The notes below the pieces were generated by a model. The model saw only the letters and a program-made list of their open reading frames with translations. It was not told the DNA's origin and did not search any database. Positions 36,997 to 46,044 of a stretch of 64,000 bases of DNA are shown here, piece after piece (the first letter of the stretch is position 1; the number at the start of each line of letters is the position of its first letter). This stretch comes from CAYFPS01 sp964345075 (GTDB taxonomy: Bacteria > CAIWAD01). The DNA lies in contig CAYFPS010000004.1 in NCBI GenBank assembly GCA_964345075.1, positions 1 to 64,000 of the forward strand. Direction: 5' to 3'. The position numbers and the translations under genes are program-made.

Positions 36997-38905
36997 CGTC
37001 TTCCTCGCTGCGCTGCATGCTTTTTAGGCGGCTGAACATATCCTTCAGATCCGCCGTTCCGCCGATTCCAAACCAGATAACGACCGTCAGTGAAACGAGC
37101 ATGTATATCCAGATGTACCAGCGCCAGAACTCCATCCACGCGGCATCGGAGACTTCACCCGCCAGATTGAACAGAGTACCGATGCCAAAGATGATGCCCC
37201 AGCTGAAGGTCCAGATGTAAGTCAGGATATAGAGCACACGATCACGCAGAGTGAACTCACGCCCCATCCCGAAAATGCGCCAGAAGATGCTGGGGCGTTC
37301 GTGTATCACATGAAGCTCATTCGCATCCGCATAGGCACCCCGGTGCAGCAGGCGGTCCATGTCGGCTGGCTTGCCCCTGCCAAAGAGGCTGACCAGAACA
37401 TAGATGCTGGCACTTGCACCCATGGAAAGGGCCCAGAACTGCTGCCCGTTGATTGGAAAGTTGGGGATGAATTGCTGCAGGATGATTCCGCCAACGGCGA
37501 TTCCCGAGCCTGTTATCATCGAAGCCCAGGCCGCGGCATTGCTTCCGCGCTTCCAGTAAAGACCTCCAATAATGATGGCACCACTGCCCCCGGCGAAAAT
37601 CGCGCCCGTAATCGCAAAGAACATGGCGATGTATTCGTAGTTGGCCGGGAACCACATGGAGAAGCAGAAAATGAAGACTGCCACGAAAAGGATGCTGGCC
37701 CTGAGTGCCCACAGATGCTCGCGGTTTCCCAGCGGCTTTCCCTTGCGCAGTGGCAGGATCACATCCTGCACCAGGATACTGCCCCAGCTGTGCAGGTAGG
37801 TGTCGTGCGTGCTGATGAAGGCACTCAGCATCAGGGCCGCGAAGGCTCCCATCAGGCCGGGCGGCAATATGTGTGACAAAATCAGTGGCACGCGCAGCTG
37901 GTTGCGAATCGTGTCCGTGTCCACTCCGGCCAGCGCACCATTGACGGCTGTCTGGATCTCGCTGTAAGCAGCGTGATGCATCACGGTAAAGGCAACAATC
38001 GGAATCAGCAGGAGCGCCGTGCTCTGCCCGTGTCCACGCCACTGCCCCAGCACTCCGCCCATCTTGGCTTCGTGTGCGCTCTTGGCAGAAGCATTGTAAC
38101 CAGCCGTCCCCTGCCAGGACATCGCACCGTAGATCACGCCAAAAACGCCGATCAGGAAGTACCAGAAATTGAAGTCATCCATGTGGCTGGTCTTGAAGGG
38201 ATTGATCTTGGAGGCGTTTTCAGGAGCCATTGCCATGGCATCGGCAATGTGCTGCCAGTCGAACTTGAGCATCACGAAGAGAATCAACGCAACAAAGACG
38301 AAGTTGACGAAGAGCCCCTGAATGAAGTCACTCACCACGACTGCAATCTGACCACCGGCAAATACAAAGTAGAGCGAAATCGAGAGCAGAATCAGCATGA
38401 GCAGCGGAAAGGTGCCGATGCTGAACAGCCCCAGATCTACCGATTCCGGCAAGCCACAGAAGTGAATGAAAAAGCGCGCACCCACGCTGGGGAAAATGCC
38501 GAAGTTCACAAGCCCGCTGATGAAGGCGATCATTCCGGCAAAGACGCGAAAGTTCCTGCTGTAGCGCATTTCGAAAAACTGCGGAAGCGTCAAGGCGCGG
38601 GTCTGCCTGAAGCGATAATTCACCCAGCCGGAAACGGTTAGTGCCAGCATCACCAGTCCCATGGTAAAGCCCCACCAGGTCTGCGTGAAGCCGGCCTGAT
38701 AGTTCATCTCCAGCATGTTGACGATGGTAATGGCACCCAGCGCTGCCACACCGGAAGAAACCGAGATCACATAGCGGCCCGCCGTGCGCCCTGCTGCTAG
38801 AAAATCCGCCACACTCCGCATGTGAATGCGGCTAACCTGCACACCCGCCAGCATCACCAAAAAGATGAAGAGCACGATCAGCCAGTCGAACCACGCCAGA
38901 TTCAT
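36971..38905 (-). CDS. Sodium:solute symporter (SSS family)
   Basis: The 644-residue inner-membrane protein has about 14 hydrophobic segments. SSS features include the SVADFLAAGRTAGRYV opening and the helix pair around SSGVAALGAITIVNML. Lying between a CBM9-like protein and an alpha-mannosidase, it probably imports mannosides or mannose with Na+. The substrate is inferred from context only. It overlaps both neighbours, so the operon is tightly coupled. Confidence 0.9.
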   Translation of the reverse strand: MNLAWFDWLIVLFIFLVMLAGVQVSRIHMRSVADFLAAGRTAGRYVISVSSGVAALGAITIVNMLEMNYQAGFTQTWWGFTMGLVMLALTVSGWVNYRFRQTRALTLPQFFEMRYSRNFRVFAGMIAFISGLVNFGIFPSVGARFFIHFCGLPESVDLGLFSIGTFPLLMLILLSISLYFVFAGGQIAVVVSDFIQGLFVNFVFVALILFVMLKFDWQHIADAMAMAPENASKINPFKTSHMDDFNFWYFLIGVFGVIYGAMSWQGTAGYNASAKSAHEAKMGGVLGQWRGHGQSTALLLIPIVAFTVMHHAAYSEIQTAVNGALAGVDTDTIRNQLRVPLILSHILPPGLMGAFAALMLSAFISTHDTYLHSWGSILVQDVILPLRKGKPLGNREHLWALRASILFVAVFIFCFSMWFPANYEYIAMFFAITGAIFAGGSGAIIIGGLYWKRGSNAAAWASMITGSGIAVGGIILQQFIPNFPINGQQFWALSMGASASIYVLVSLFGRGKPADMDRLLHRGAYADANELHVIHERPSIFWRIFGMGREFTLRDRVLYILTYIWTFSWGIIFGIGTLFNLAGEVSDAAWMEFWRWYIWIYMLVSLTVVIWFGIGGTADLKDMFSRLKSMQRSEEDDGRVSHEG

Positions 38906-39963
38906 TCTGCATCCTCCCCTGCCGTGATACGACTCTGCTCATTGATGGAAAGCCAGGCACCTTGTTTGCGGATTGTGATGTCGAAGCCCCGTGATCCAGC
39001 CTCAAGCCGTTCAAACAGCCATTCCCCGGGAGGCCCGACTGACAGTTCCAGGCTATTCACGTCGGCGGCCCAGTTTCCGTGGGCTTCCTGATAGCCGCGC
39101 TGGGCATAGTAGGCCTGCATCAGCCACTCCCGGGCAATCCAGTGTTCGGCGGCAAGCGGAAGATCTGTCTTATCCGCCTGGCGAAACTCCACAATACCCC
39201 AGCGCTCTGGATAATGCATGGCAATCAGCCCTTGCGGGCTCCAGGTCCAGTTGAACTCGGGCAGATTCCTGCCCTTGTCATCCTTGCGCTTGTGATACAC
39301 ACCATCGACAACATCCAGGTGATACTGCACACGGCTGAAGTTCATGCGCCACTGATCGCCATCCTTCGGCGGCATCTCCACATGCCCTCCCTGCTGAATG
39401 GCTGACCAGGGTAGCTCGATTTCGATGGTCCAGCAGCTGTCGCGGTCAGCCGGCTCATTCAGGGTGCCCATCAAGTGAACAGCACTGCGCATCCCGTGCA
39501 TGTCCCAGTGATCGAGCGCGTCGGCGTTGTCACGATAGGGGCGGGTCAGGTAGAGATCCCACTCCGTCCCCATGGCGTTAACCTCAAGCTCGAAGTAGTC
39601 GTGATTGTCGCCATCCGGATCGATGAAAAGCTCGATATCGTTCTCATGATAGATCACCATGTCGCGCTTGTCGTATGTCGCCCAGATATCGGACTCTTCC
39701 ATCCAGGCGGCCACATAAAGTGCCTGATCATCCCAGAGCATCTTCATCCGTGTATCACGAAAAGGTGCAGGCTTCATCTCGCCCTCGATGTCGCCAAAAG
39801 GCTCGCTCCAGGGGGCGAGCTCCCAGACAGCATCATCCAGCCTGCCATCACAAAGGGGTGGCTGTGGCGTCTTGTTACAGGGATAGCAAGCGGGATCAAA
39901 AGGAAGCTGCGGAACAGGAAAGGCGTGTATCACAAAGGGAAAAAGCAATAGTAGAAGACGCAT
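38902..39963 (-). CDS. Exported carbohydrate-binding family 9-like protein
   Basis: The 353-residue protein has a short signal peptide (MRLLLLLFPFVIHAFP) and a CBM9-like beta-sandwich: CDGRLDDAVWELAPWSEPF, ALYVAAWMEESDIW, NDIELFIDPDGDNHDYFELE and WTIEIELPWSAI are all typical. The family binds sugar chain ends or unknown glycans. Its place in the operon suggests capture of mannosides outside the inner membrane. It has several GTATCAC copies, one at its stop and one at the signal peptide. Confidence 0.87.
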   Translation of the reverse strand: MRLLLLLFPFVIHAFPVPQLPFDPACYPCNKTPQPPLCDGRLDDAVWELAPWSEPFGDIEGEMKPAPFRDTRMKMLWDDQALYVAAWMEESDIWATYDKRDMVIYHENDIELFIDPDGDNHDYFELEVNAMGTEWDLYLTRPYRDNADALDHWDMHGMRSAVHLMGTLNEPADRDSCWTIEIELPWSAIQQGGHVEMPPKDGDQWRMNFSRVQYHLDVVDGVYHKRKDDKGRNLPEFNWTWSPQGLIAMHYPERWGIVEFRQADKTDLPLAAEHWIAREWLMQAYYAQRGYQEAHGNWAADVNSLELSVGPPGEWLFERLEAGSRGFDITIRKQGAWLSINEQSRITAGEDAE

Positions 39964-41658
39964 TCACATTCCTTTCATGTAACCAGCTTTGGTGTAGGTG
40001 CAAGTCCCAATCCCGCACGTGCCCACTCAAGTGCACCCAGTACGCCAGCATCGTCTGGTCCCAGCCGGGAAGCCTCCACCGGGCAGGTTCCCCGAAAGGG
40101 CTCCATCAGATAATTCCTGAGGATTCGATTGACAGGCTCAAGAATCCAGCGCCCGGCTCGCGCAATCCCCCCGCAGAGCAGAATGCGCTCGGGGCTGCTG
40201 ATGTGAATGGCTGTGGCCAGTCCGCGAGCCAGATATTCGGCTGTTCGCTCGAAGGTTTTACGGGCACACTCATCACCAGCCTCAGCGGCGTGATACAGTT
40301 CTTTTGGGGTGATGGCAGCTGGATCAAGACTTCCAGCATTGCCTTCCTCAAGCAGCTCGCGGTAAATGCGAACAATACCCTTGGCCGAAACACGGGTCTC
40401 CAGACAGCCATTCAGGCCGCAATTGCACTGAAGCCCCGGATACTCCACCCGCACATGCCCAAGTTCACCGGCGTGTCCGCTCCCACCCTGCAGCAGGTTG
40501 CCTTCACAGATGAAGCCGCTGCCCAGGCCCGTGCCCAGCGTAATCACCAGCAGATTGTTCGCCTTGCCCTCCCAGGCAATACGCCATTCGCCAAAGGCCG
40601 CAGCGTTGGCGTCATTGGTCAGATAAAGCTTGCCCGGCGTGTGAATGGCAAAGGCAGCGGCAAGATCCAGGCTTTCCCATTCAATATTGGGTGGGGCTTC
40701 AATCCAGCCTGTGTGCGGATTCGCATTTGGTACGCCCACACCAACGGCTGCAAGGCGCGGCCCCACCGGACAGGCAAGCTCTGCATCCAGATGTGCAAAG
40801 ATGCGATCGAGCAGCTCGTTTACCGGGCGGTCAGCCATTGTGGGCAAGCTTCCCCGCTTGAGGATTTCGCCGGACAATGTTGAAAGCACATAAGGCGTAT
40901 TGGTTCCGCCAATATCCAGGCCCAGAAGCCAGTCACCATGCAGGGTCATTGTGTATACGCCTCCAGCTCATCCAACAATTCACCCACTGTGCCTTCAAGC
41001 AGACCAACAACCGTGTCTGCAGCACCGTAATACAAACGGAATGGTGTATCACGCCCAGCAACTTCACCAACAGCATCGACACAGAGCCCGCTTGGAAAGA
41101 CCACATTCGGCACCTGCCCGCGCTGCTCCCAGTCCTGCCTGGGCTCCAGCACATTCATCGGGCTCCGGGCCAGCAGACGGGTTGGATTCTCGCGATCCAT
41201 CAGCAGAACACCCGCCTGATAGATGTTACCCGCTGCAAAATGCGTGGCCACGCCGTGATACACCAGCAGCCAGCCCACTTCAGTCAGCAGGGGCGGGGGG
41301 CCGGCTCCGATCAATTCATCCCAGTAGTGAAAACGGCCGCGGATTAGCTCGGTCAAGGGCTTCCACGTTTTAAGATCCTGGCTCTCATCCAGCTGAATCA
41401 TGCTGCCAGAGGCTGGGTCGCCGGCGCTCACAGGCGGGGTGTTTGGCCGGGATAGACGCAGATAGCGATCTGTGATACGTTCAGGAAAAAGCACGCAATT
41501 GCGCGTATTCACTTCTTCCGGAACTGCCACGAGCTCGGGCCCTTCGCCAGGCGACCAGCGGAGAATTGCAGTCCTGCAGCCCCGATCCGTGTCCAGTGCC
41601 AGACATACATGGATTCGGCCTTCAAGCCTGGTCAGGCGAGCATCGTATGCGTGATACA
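38924..41658. repeat. TGTATCAC cluster across the CBM9-ROK-GH130 genes
   Basis: Exact octamers start at 39292, 39751, 39926, 40290, 41045, 41255 and 41651, and heptamers GTGATAC at 38924, 39319 and 41472. The copies run straight through gene borders and in both orientations. Confidence 0.8.
39975..40949 (-). CDS. ROK-family sugar kinase
   Basis: The 324-residue cytoplasmic kinase has the phosphate-binding DIGGTN near residue 11, the LTNDANAAAFGEW active-site segment, GTGLGSGFI, and the ROK zinc motif CNCGLNGCLE. It lacks an HTH, so it is an enzyme rather than a repressor. In this operon it would phosphorylate mannose or glucose released by the GH38 and GH130 enzymes. It overlaps the GH130 gene by four bases. 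Confidence 0.93.
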   Translation of the reverse strand: MTLHGDWLLGLDIGGTNTPYVLSTLSGEILKRGSLPTMADRPVNELLDRIFAHLDAELACPVGPRLAAVGVGVPNANPHTGWIEAPPNIEWESLDLAAAFAIHTPGKLYLTNDANAAAFGEWRIAWEGKANNLLVITLGTGLGSGFICEGNLLQGGSGHAGELGHVRVEYPGLQCNCGLNGCLETRVSAKGIVRIYRELLEEGNAGSLDPAAITPKELYHAAEAGDECARKTFERTAEYLARGLATAIHISSPERILLCGGIARAGRWILEPVNRILRNYLMEPFRGTCPVEASRLGPDDAGVLGALEWARAGLGLAPTPKLVT

Positions 41659-41908
41659 CGGGCCAGGGCAGATCGCGCATCCAGTCAAGCGAAAACAAAC
41701 CATCTGCAAAGCGAATCTTACCGAAACGATTGTGCCACGCAGGCAGCAGGTGTGTGCGCCGGCCGCGATCCTGAACTCGCAAAAGCAGAAGATCCTCATC
41801 CCCATCCACCAGGGCTCCAGGATTGAAGACAGAGCTCGGATCACGCAGTGCCGGACACAGCGCGGGGATCATGGAAGGTGTGATCAGGGGCGTCGAATGT
41901 CGCTTCAA
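40946..41908 (-). CDS. Glycoside hydrolase family 130 (mannoside phosphorylase-like)
   Basis: The 320-residue five-bladed propeller has GH130 marks FNPGALVDGDEDLLLLRVQD, YHAYDARLTRLEGRIHVCLA, VNTRNCVLFPERI and IGAGPPPLLTEVGWLLVYHG. The family phosphorolyses beta-1,4-mannosides to mannose 1-phosphate or hydrolyses beta-1,2-mannosides. Which bond is cut cannot be told here. It is the first gene of the five-gene minus-strand mannoside operon. Three exact octamers and one heptamer of the iterated motif fall in it. Confidence 0.9.
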   Translation of the reverse strand: MKRHSTPLITPSMIPALCPALRDPSSVFNPGALVDGDEDLLLLRVQDRGRRTHLLPAWHNRFGKIRFADGLFSLDWMRDLPWPVYHAYDARLTRLEGRIHVCLALDTDRGCRTAILRWSPGEGPELVAVPEEVNTRNCVLFPERITDRYLRLSRPNTPPVSAGDPASGSMIQLDESQDLKTWKPLTELIRGRFHYWDELIGAGPPPLLTEVGWLLVYHGVATHFAAGNIYQAGVLLMDRENPTRLLARSPMNVLEPRQDWEQRGQVPNVVFPSGLCVDAVGEVAGRDTPFRLYYGAADTVVGLLEGTVGELLDELEAYTQ

Positions 41909-41988
41909 GGCCTCTCCCGGTTGAGCCCTGCCAATATGACAAAGCCCGGGCTGCCTTAGTTGGGCAAAGGCAGTTTGCCCAGAAACTG

Positions 41989-42708
41989 TTACCTAAGCTC
42001 ATCACGCATCGCAGTAAGCTCCACCAGCAGCGCTTCACTTTGCGCGTCAACCTTTTCCAGTTCAAGCTGATGCCAGTCCTGAAGCAGTTGATTGATGCGC
42101 GGCACCAAGCGGCTACACAGCTGCTTGCATTGCCCGTCACTGCCTTTCAGGGCAATCAGCTTTTGCAATCGCCCAACCAGCTCCATCCGCTTTAGCAGCC
42201 TTTCAGCCTTTTCAGGCAGGGACTCGGTCTGTCCTTCCTCCCGGGCATGGCAGGGCAGACACAGGGCTGCAACCTCACTTGATGGAATTCGCCCGGCAGT
42301 CATTCCACCGTGACAGGTGATACAGGTCGGGCGGTCCGCTTCCTGTCCCTTGTTTTTGATGAAGCGATTGTGCTCGCTCTCTTCAAAGGCCAGGAAGATT
42401 TCCTCATGGCAACCCCCGCATGTGGCATTGATGCGCTGGCTGCGAGTTGACCAGAGCATTTCCTCTTCACCGGGTGGCTGGTGGGCCAGATTCATTTCAT
42501 CGGCTTCGGGGTCGCCGCCATGGCAGTGGACGCAACTAAGTCCTGCAAGGCTGTGCGGCGAATCCAGCCAGAGCTGAAAGCAATCATTCAGCGCGGTGTC
42601 GGCGGCACGCTCAAGCGGGTTTCCGTGACAGTTCAAACAGGTGTCGGCGGGGAGATTCGCCGGAAGCAGGGCAAAGGCCAGACACAGAAGCGGGAACATG
42701 GCGTTCAT
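41989..42708 (-). CDS. Periplasmic pentahaem cytochrome c
   Basis: The 239-residue protein has a signal peptide (AMFPLLCLAFALLPANLPAD) and five CXXCH haem sites at residues 24-28, 59-63, 97-101, 129-133 and 150-154 (CLNCH, CVHCH, CGGCH, CITCH, CLPCH). A helical tail without haem follows. It resembles cytochrome c3/c554-type electron carriers. The ATG at 42708 has a strong GGAGGT site. No partner reductase is adjacent. Its leader holds a terminator-like hairpin. Confidence 0.87.
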   Translation of the reverse strand: MNAMFPLLCLAFALLPANLPADTCLNCHGNPLERAADTALNDCFQLWLDSPHSLAGLSCVHCHGGDPEADEMNLAHQPPGEEEMLWSTRSQRINATCGGCHEEIFLAFEESEHNRFIKNKGQEADRPTCITCHGGMTAGRIPSSEVAALCLPCHAREEGQTESLPEKAERLLKRMELVGRLQKLIALKGSDGQCKQLCSRLVPRINQLLQDWHQLELEKVDAQSEALLVELTAMRDELR

Positions 42709-42779
42709 AGGCACCTCCTCTGTCTGGGCACAGGCTACCAGTTGGACACAGAAGATGCAATCAAAATCCAAAAACAAGA

Positions 42780-42801
42780 CATGCCGGGCGAACCCGGCAT
42801 G
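42780..42801 (-). terminator. Terminator/attenuator-like hairpin in the cytochrome leader
   Basis: CATGCCGGG pairs perfectly with CCCGGCATG around a 4-base loop. On the minus strand TCTTGTTTTTGG follows. As no minus-strand gene lies upstream, it would sit inside the cytochrome 5' leader, about 70 bases before the ATG, and could attenuate it. Confidence 0.5.
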
Positions 42802-42960
42802 CCTGCGGTCGACTGCCACGACCGGCGAGCTCCATGGCTGGAACTCTGAAGGACAGGAGATTTTGTCTCGTGCAAGAATGTTAGGCAACCTTTTCGAACA
42901 AAACAAGGAATAATCCCTGTTTTCTCTTCAAAGCTGCTTCCAACCCATTTCCGCGGGATC

Positions 42961-42980
42961 GTGTCAAGATTGGTTGACAC
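42961..42980. promoter_or_regulatory. Inverted-repeat operator candidate
   Basis: GTGTCAA and TTGACAC form a perfect 7-bp inverted repeat with a 6-base spacer. It is a candidate binding site for a dimeric regulator between the divergent genes. No regulator can be assigned. Confidence 0.45.
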
Positions 42981-43101
42981 TTGGACTTGAAATCTCGTTT
43001 GCCACTCATTTTTCTCTTGCATAGCCGCTACTGACCACTTATCCTGAACATCAACGCACAGAACACAGCTTGTCAGTATTGTCACATAGCCGGGAGAAAC
43101 C

Positions 43102-44112
43102 ATGTTTCAATGCCTTACGCTGCTCTGCGTGGCAGCCACCTTGCATGCGGATTTGATCAGTCTGCCAGCGGAGTATCTGGATTCAAACAATCTGGATTTG
43201 TCATCGGGAACGGAACTGCTGATTTATGGCACGGAAGTCCAGTCCTGCCCTAATCTTGCCAACCTGAACTGGACCGGCGGTACCCTCAGGCTGGAAGGTT
43301 GTCTGCTCCAGCCATCAGCAATCTTGAGCAGCCCGGGCCTGCCCCTGCATGTCATGCCAGGACAACTGCTTGAGTTAAGTTCCACAACAATCAGCAGCGT
43401 GGACACGGCACTGGTCGTTGAAGGTGGCGAGGTCAGTCTGACGGATGTCACTCTGGCAGCAACCGGTTGCAACATTCGCAGCATCCATTCTGAATCCCTG
43501 ATTTCCCTTGATCAGGTGCGTATCTGCAATGCAGATACAGGCCTGGAGCTGCTTGAGGTGCAAAGCGCCAGCCTGAACGATGTGCTTTTCCTGACCAATC
43601 AGACAGCCCTGATCAGTTCAGCAGGCACTGTCAGTCTGGACAAGGTGATGTTTCAGGCAAACGAGACAGCCCTGCGTCTGGAGGCGGGTGCGCAACTTCC
43701 GCTGATTGGCGTAGAGGTCGATTTCTTCGAAAACCGCTACACGCACATCGACAACCAGACAGCTGCAGCTATTGATCTGGGAACAGCCTATCTGGATGGC
43801 TCTGCAGGAATCAGCGGACCCTGGCTGCGCAGCGGAACGGAGCCCGGCATGCTCTGGAGCCAGCCGGAACTGCCGATCATCCCCGATGACGGCGATGACG
43901 ATGTTTTCCGCGCCTGCCCGGCTGATTGGATAAGTAAAAACGGCATTCCACTAAAGCCAAGCATGATGCGGGTCTATCATTCAAACAGTCCCTACAGCGG
44001 CTATACACTCCAGCAGGTTCTGTTGCCGGGTGAAAGCACAACGCTTCAGCCGCAGGGTAATGGCCGGGACTTCTACCGGACAACGATCGTTGTCGGCGAG
44101 TGGGCGGACTGA
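43102..44112 (+). CDS. Secreted protein with parallel beta-helix-like repeats
   Basis: The 336-residue protein has a short signal peptide (MFQCLTLLCVAATLHA). It then has about ten irregular repeats rich in Leu, Ser, Thr and Asn, for example GGEVSLTDVTLAATGCNI and VQSASLNDVLFLTNQTAL, of the pectate-lyase-like beta-helix type. An Asp-rich linker (PDDGDDDVF) and a small C-terminal domain follow. I recognise no catalytic motif. A sigma54-type regulator gene starts four bases after its stop, which is unusual for a secreted protein. Confidence 0.7.
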   Translation: MFQCLTLLCVAATLHADLISLPAEYLDSNNLDLSSGTELLIYGTEVQSCPNLANLNWTGGTLRLEGCLLQPSAILSSPGLPLHVMPGQLLELSSTTISSVDTALVVEGGEVSLTDVTLAATGCNIRSIHSESLISLDQVRICNADTGLELLEVQSASLNDVLFLTNQTALISSAGTVSLDKVMFQANETALRLEAGAQLPLIGVEVDFFENRYTHIDNQTAAAIDLGTAYLDGSAGISGPWLRSGTEPGMLWSQPELPIIPDDGDDDVFRACPADWISKNGIPLKPSMMRVYHSNSPYSGYTLQQVLLPGESTTLQPQGNGRDFYRTTIVVGEWAD

Positions 44113-44115
44113 GCC

Positions 44116-45921
44116 ATGAAAAACATCACAGCACTCTTTGAAGCAGGCCGCTACCGGCATTACCTGGCTGTCTCACATTCACTGGCAAAAGCAGAGCGGA
44201 GCGATGCCATCAGGTTGGACGAGGCCTTGTGTTACCTGAGGCTCGGCAAGCTGAATCAGGCCATGTCACTGCTGCGCGACCTTTATGAAACCGCAAGCGA
44301 TCCCGCTGCCAGACAGAATGCGCTGCTGAATCTCGCAATGTGCGCCATTCGCAATCTGGATCTGGATTTCGCTGACCGCTGCTTTGATGAAGCCCTGCGC
44401 ACAAAGGACGGCGAAATCTGGCAGGCCAGGATTTACCAGCAATGCAGGCGACTGGTGGAGGCGGGGAATCAGTCGAAACTTTTTGACGAATACCGCTCTT
44501 TGGATGATGCCGGACACAGGCGCTTCTTTCAGAATCAGCTTAGCCGAATTGCAAAGGCCGTCAACCGGATAGACCTGATTGGTGATTTCTACCAACGGCT
44601 GCGCGGCGGGGAGGAATCGCCTTCCCTGCGATTGATGATGGTCGCCTTTGAGCACTTTCGCTTGAGCGGCAACACGGGCGAGATGGCCAAAATCCTCGAT
44701 GATGCCAATCGACACGCTTCCAGCAGGGGCGATAGCCTTTACCGGGACTACATGGAACTGCTTTATCTGCTTCACACGGGGGATGGCGAGGGTCGGCAAT
44801 TCGAACTGGCTACTCAACTGATAACACAGCTGGACAATTCGCCCATCATCCATGGTGAGAGCATTGAACAGGCCTGCGCTACGGTGCTCAGAAGGCACAG
44901 CCCTACGGATCCCGTGCTGGTCTCCACGCGCTTCGGACTGGTTGGCATCAGCAAGGAGATTGGCGATTTGCGTGATGGAATCGCCCGCTTTGCCAGCCTC
45001 GCCTCGCCAGTGCTGATTTCGGGTGAAAGCGGAACTGGCAAGGAACTGACGGCCCGCGCCCTGCACGAAGCATCGGATCGAGCCCGCGAGCCCTTCGTTG
45101 TCATCAACTGTCCGGCTATTCCCGATCGGCTCTTTGAATCTGAACTCTTCGGTCACGTGGCAGGCGCTTTTACCGGCGCCACATATGATCGTGCTGGCAA
45201 AATCGAAGTGGCCGGGGCGGGAACCCTATTCCTGGATGAAGTCGGGGATCTGGAAGCCGGCATGCAGGCCAAGCTTCTGCGCTTTCTGGAAAGTGGCGAG
45301 TATCAGCGTATTGGTGAAGGCAAGGTTCGCTACAGCAAGGCCCGCATCGTGGCTGCAACTCACAAGCAGTTAAGTGACGAAAGCTTCTTCAGGCACGATC
45401 TCTATCAGCGCATTTGCCAGCTGGAACTTCACCTGCCAAGCCTGAACAAGCGGCGCGAGGATATTCGCTATCTGGCCCGCCACCGCGTTCAGCAGCTGAA
45501 TGCCAGCCAGCAGGATGGTTGGAAGGAGCTAAGTCCCGATGCCGAAGAGCTGCTGTTACAGAGCAGCTGGCCGGGAAATGTCAGACAACTCTTTCATTTG
45601 ATCGATGCGATCTGGCACACATCAGGTCCCCGAATCCAGCAATCCAAAGTGGCTGAAGCGATTGCCCGCCGAGCCGCCCCGGCAAGGAATGGCGCCGTGG
45701 ATGTTCAATTCAGCAATGGCCAGTCCTGGAAGCTGAACTTCAAGGACGATGGTCTGCGCATGAGGGATCTGCAGGAGCGGGTTGCCTACGATGCTGTGAT
45801 ACAAGGCCTCGAGCACTTTGATGGAAACGTATCACAGGTTGCCGATTACTTTCAGCTCTCTTCGCGCAGCATCTATCGCATGCTGGAGCGAGGTCGCGAG
45901 ATGAATGGCGACGAAGCCTGA
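44116..45921 (+). CDS. Sigma54-dependent transcriptional activator with TPR-like sensor domain
   Basis: The 601-residue protein has an N-terminal helical TPR-like region (residues 1-280) instead of a receiver, PAS or GAF domain. The AAA+ core has Walker A GESGTGKE (303-310), GAFTGA at 350-355 for contact with sigma54, Walker B LFLDEVGDL and the sensor segment RIVAATHKQL. A C-terminal Fis-type HTH (VSQVADYFQLSSRSIYRML) follows. It activates RpoN promoters by ATP hydrolysis. The TPR region suggests control by a protein partner or peptide. It overlaps functionally with the secreted protein gene just upstream. Confidence 0.9.
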   Translation: MKNITALFEAGRYRHYLAVSHSLAKAERSDAIRLDEALCYLRLGKLNQAMSLLRDLYETASDPAARQNALLNLAMCAIRNLDLDFADRCFDEALRTKDGEIWQARIYQQCRRLVEAGNQSKLFDEYRSLDDAGHRRFFQNQLSRIAKAVNRIDLIGDFYQRLRGGEESPSLRLMMVAFEHFRLSGNTGEMAKILDDANRHASSRGDSLYRDYMELLYLLHTGDGEGRQFELATQLITQLDNSPIIHGESIEQACATVLRRHSPTDPVLVSTRFGLVGISKEIGDLRDGIARFASLASPVLISGESGTGKELTARALHEASDRAREPFVVINCPAIPDRLFESELFGHVAGAFTGATYDRAGKIEVAGAGTLFLDEVGDLEAGMQAKLLRFLESGEYQRIGEGKVRYSKARIVAATHKQLSDESFFRHDLYQRICQLELHLPSLNKRREDIRYLARHRVQQLNASQQDGWKELSPDAEELLLQSSWPGNVRQLFHLIDAIWHTSGPRIQQSKVAEAIARRAAPARNGAVDVQFSNGQSWKLNFKDDGLRMRDLQERVAYDAVIQGLEHFDGNVSQVADYFQLSSRSIYRMLERGREMNGDEA

Positions 45922-46044
45922 TTAACACCTGAAATGACTGGGCGCGGCGGAGCACTTCTCCCCCATTTGCTTCGTCGCGCCAGTCTTTTTACACACCTCG
46001 CATTCCCGCCAATTGCCACATTCTTCCAATAACCCGGAGGTGAT

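Larger units (their letters stand above)
42709..43101. other. Divergent intergenic control region
   Basis: This 393-bp stretch between the cytochrome gene and the beta-helix gene holds no credible ORF. It contains a 9-bp perfect hairpin next to a T-rich tract in the cytochrome leader, and a 20-bp inverted repeat with an overlapping TTGACA. Both genes probably start transcription here. Confidence 0.6.

Noticed and set aside
42640..42906. Upstream extension of the cytochrome gene start
   Set aside because: The ATG at 42708 has GGAGGT and begins a proper signal peptide. The upstream codons would bury it and read through the hairpin.
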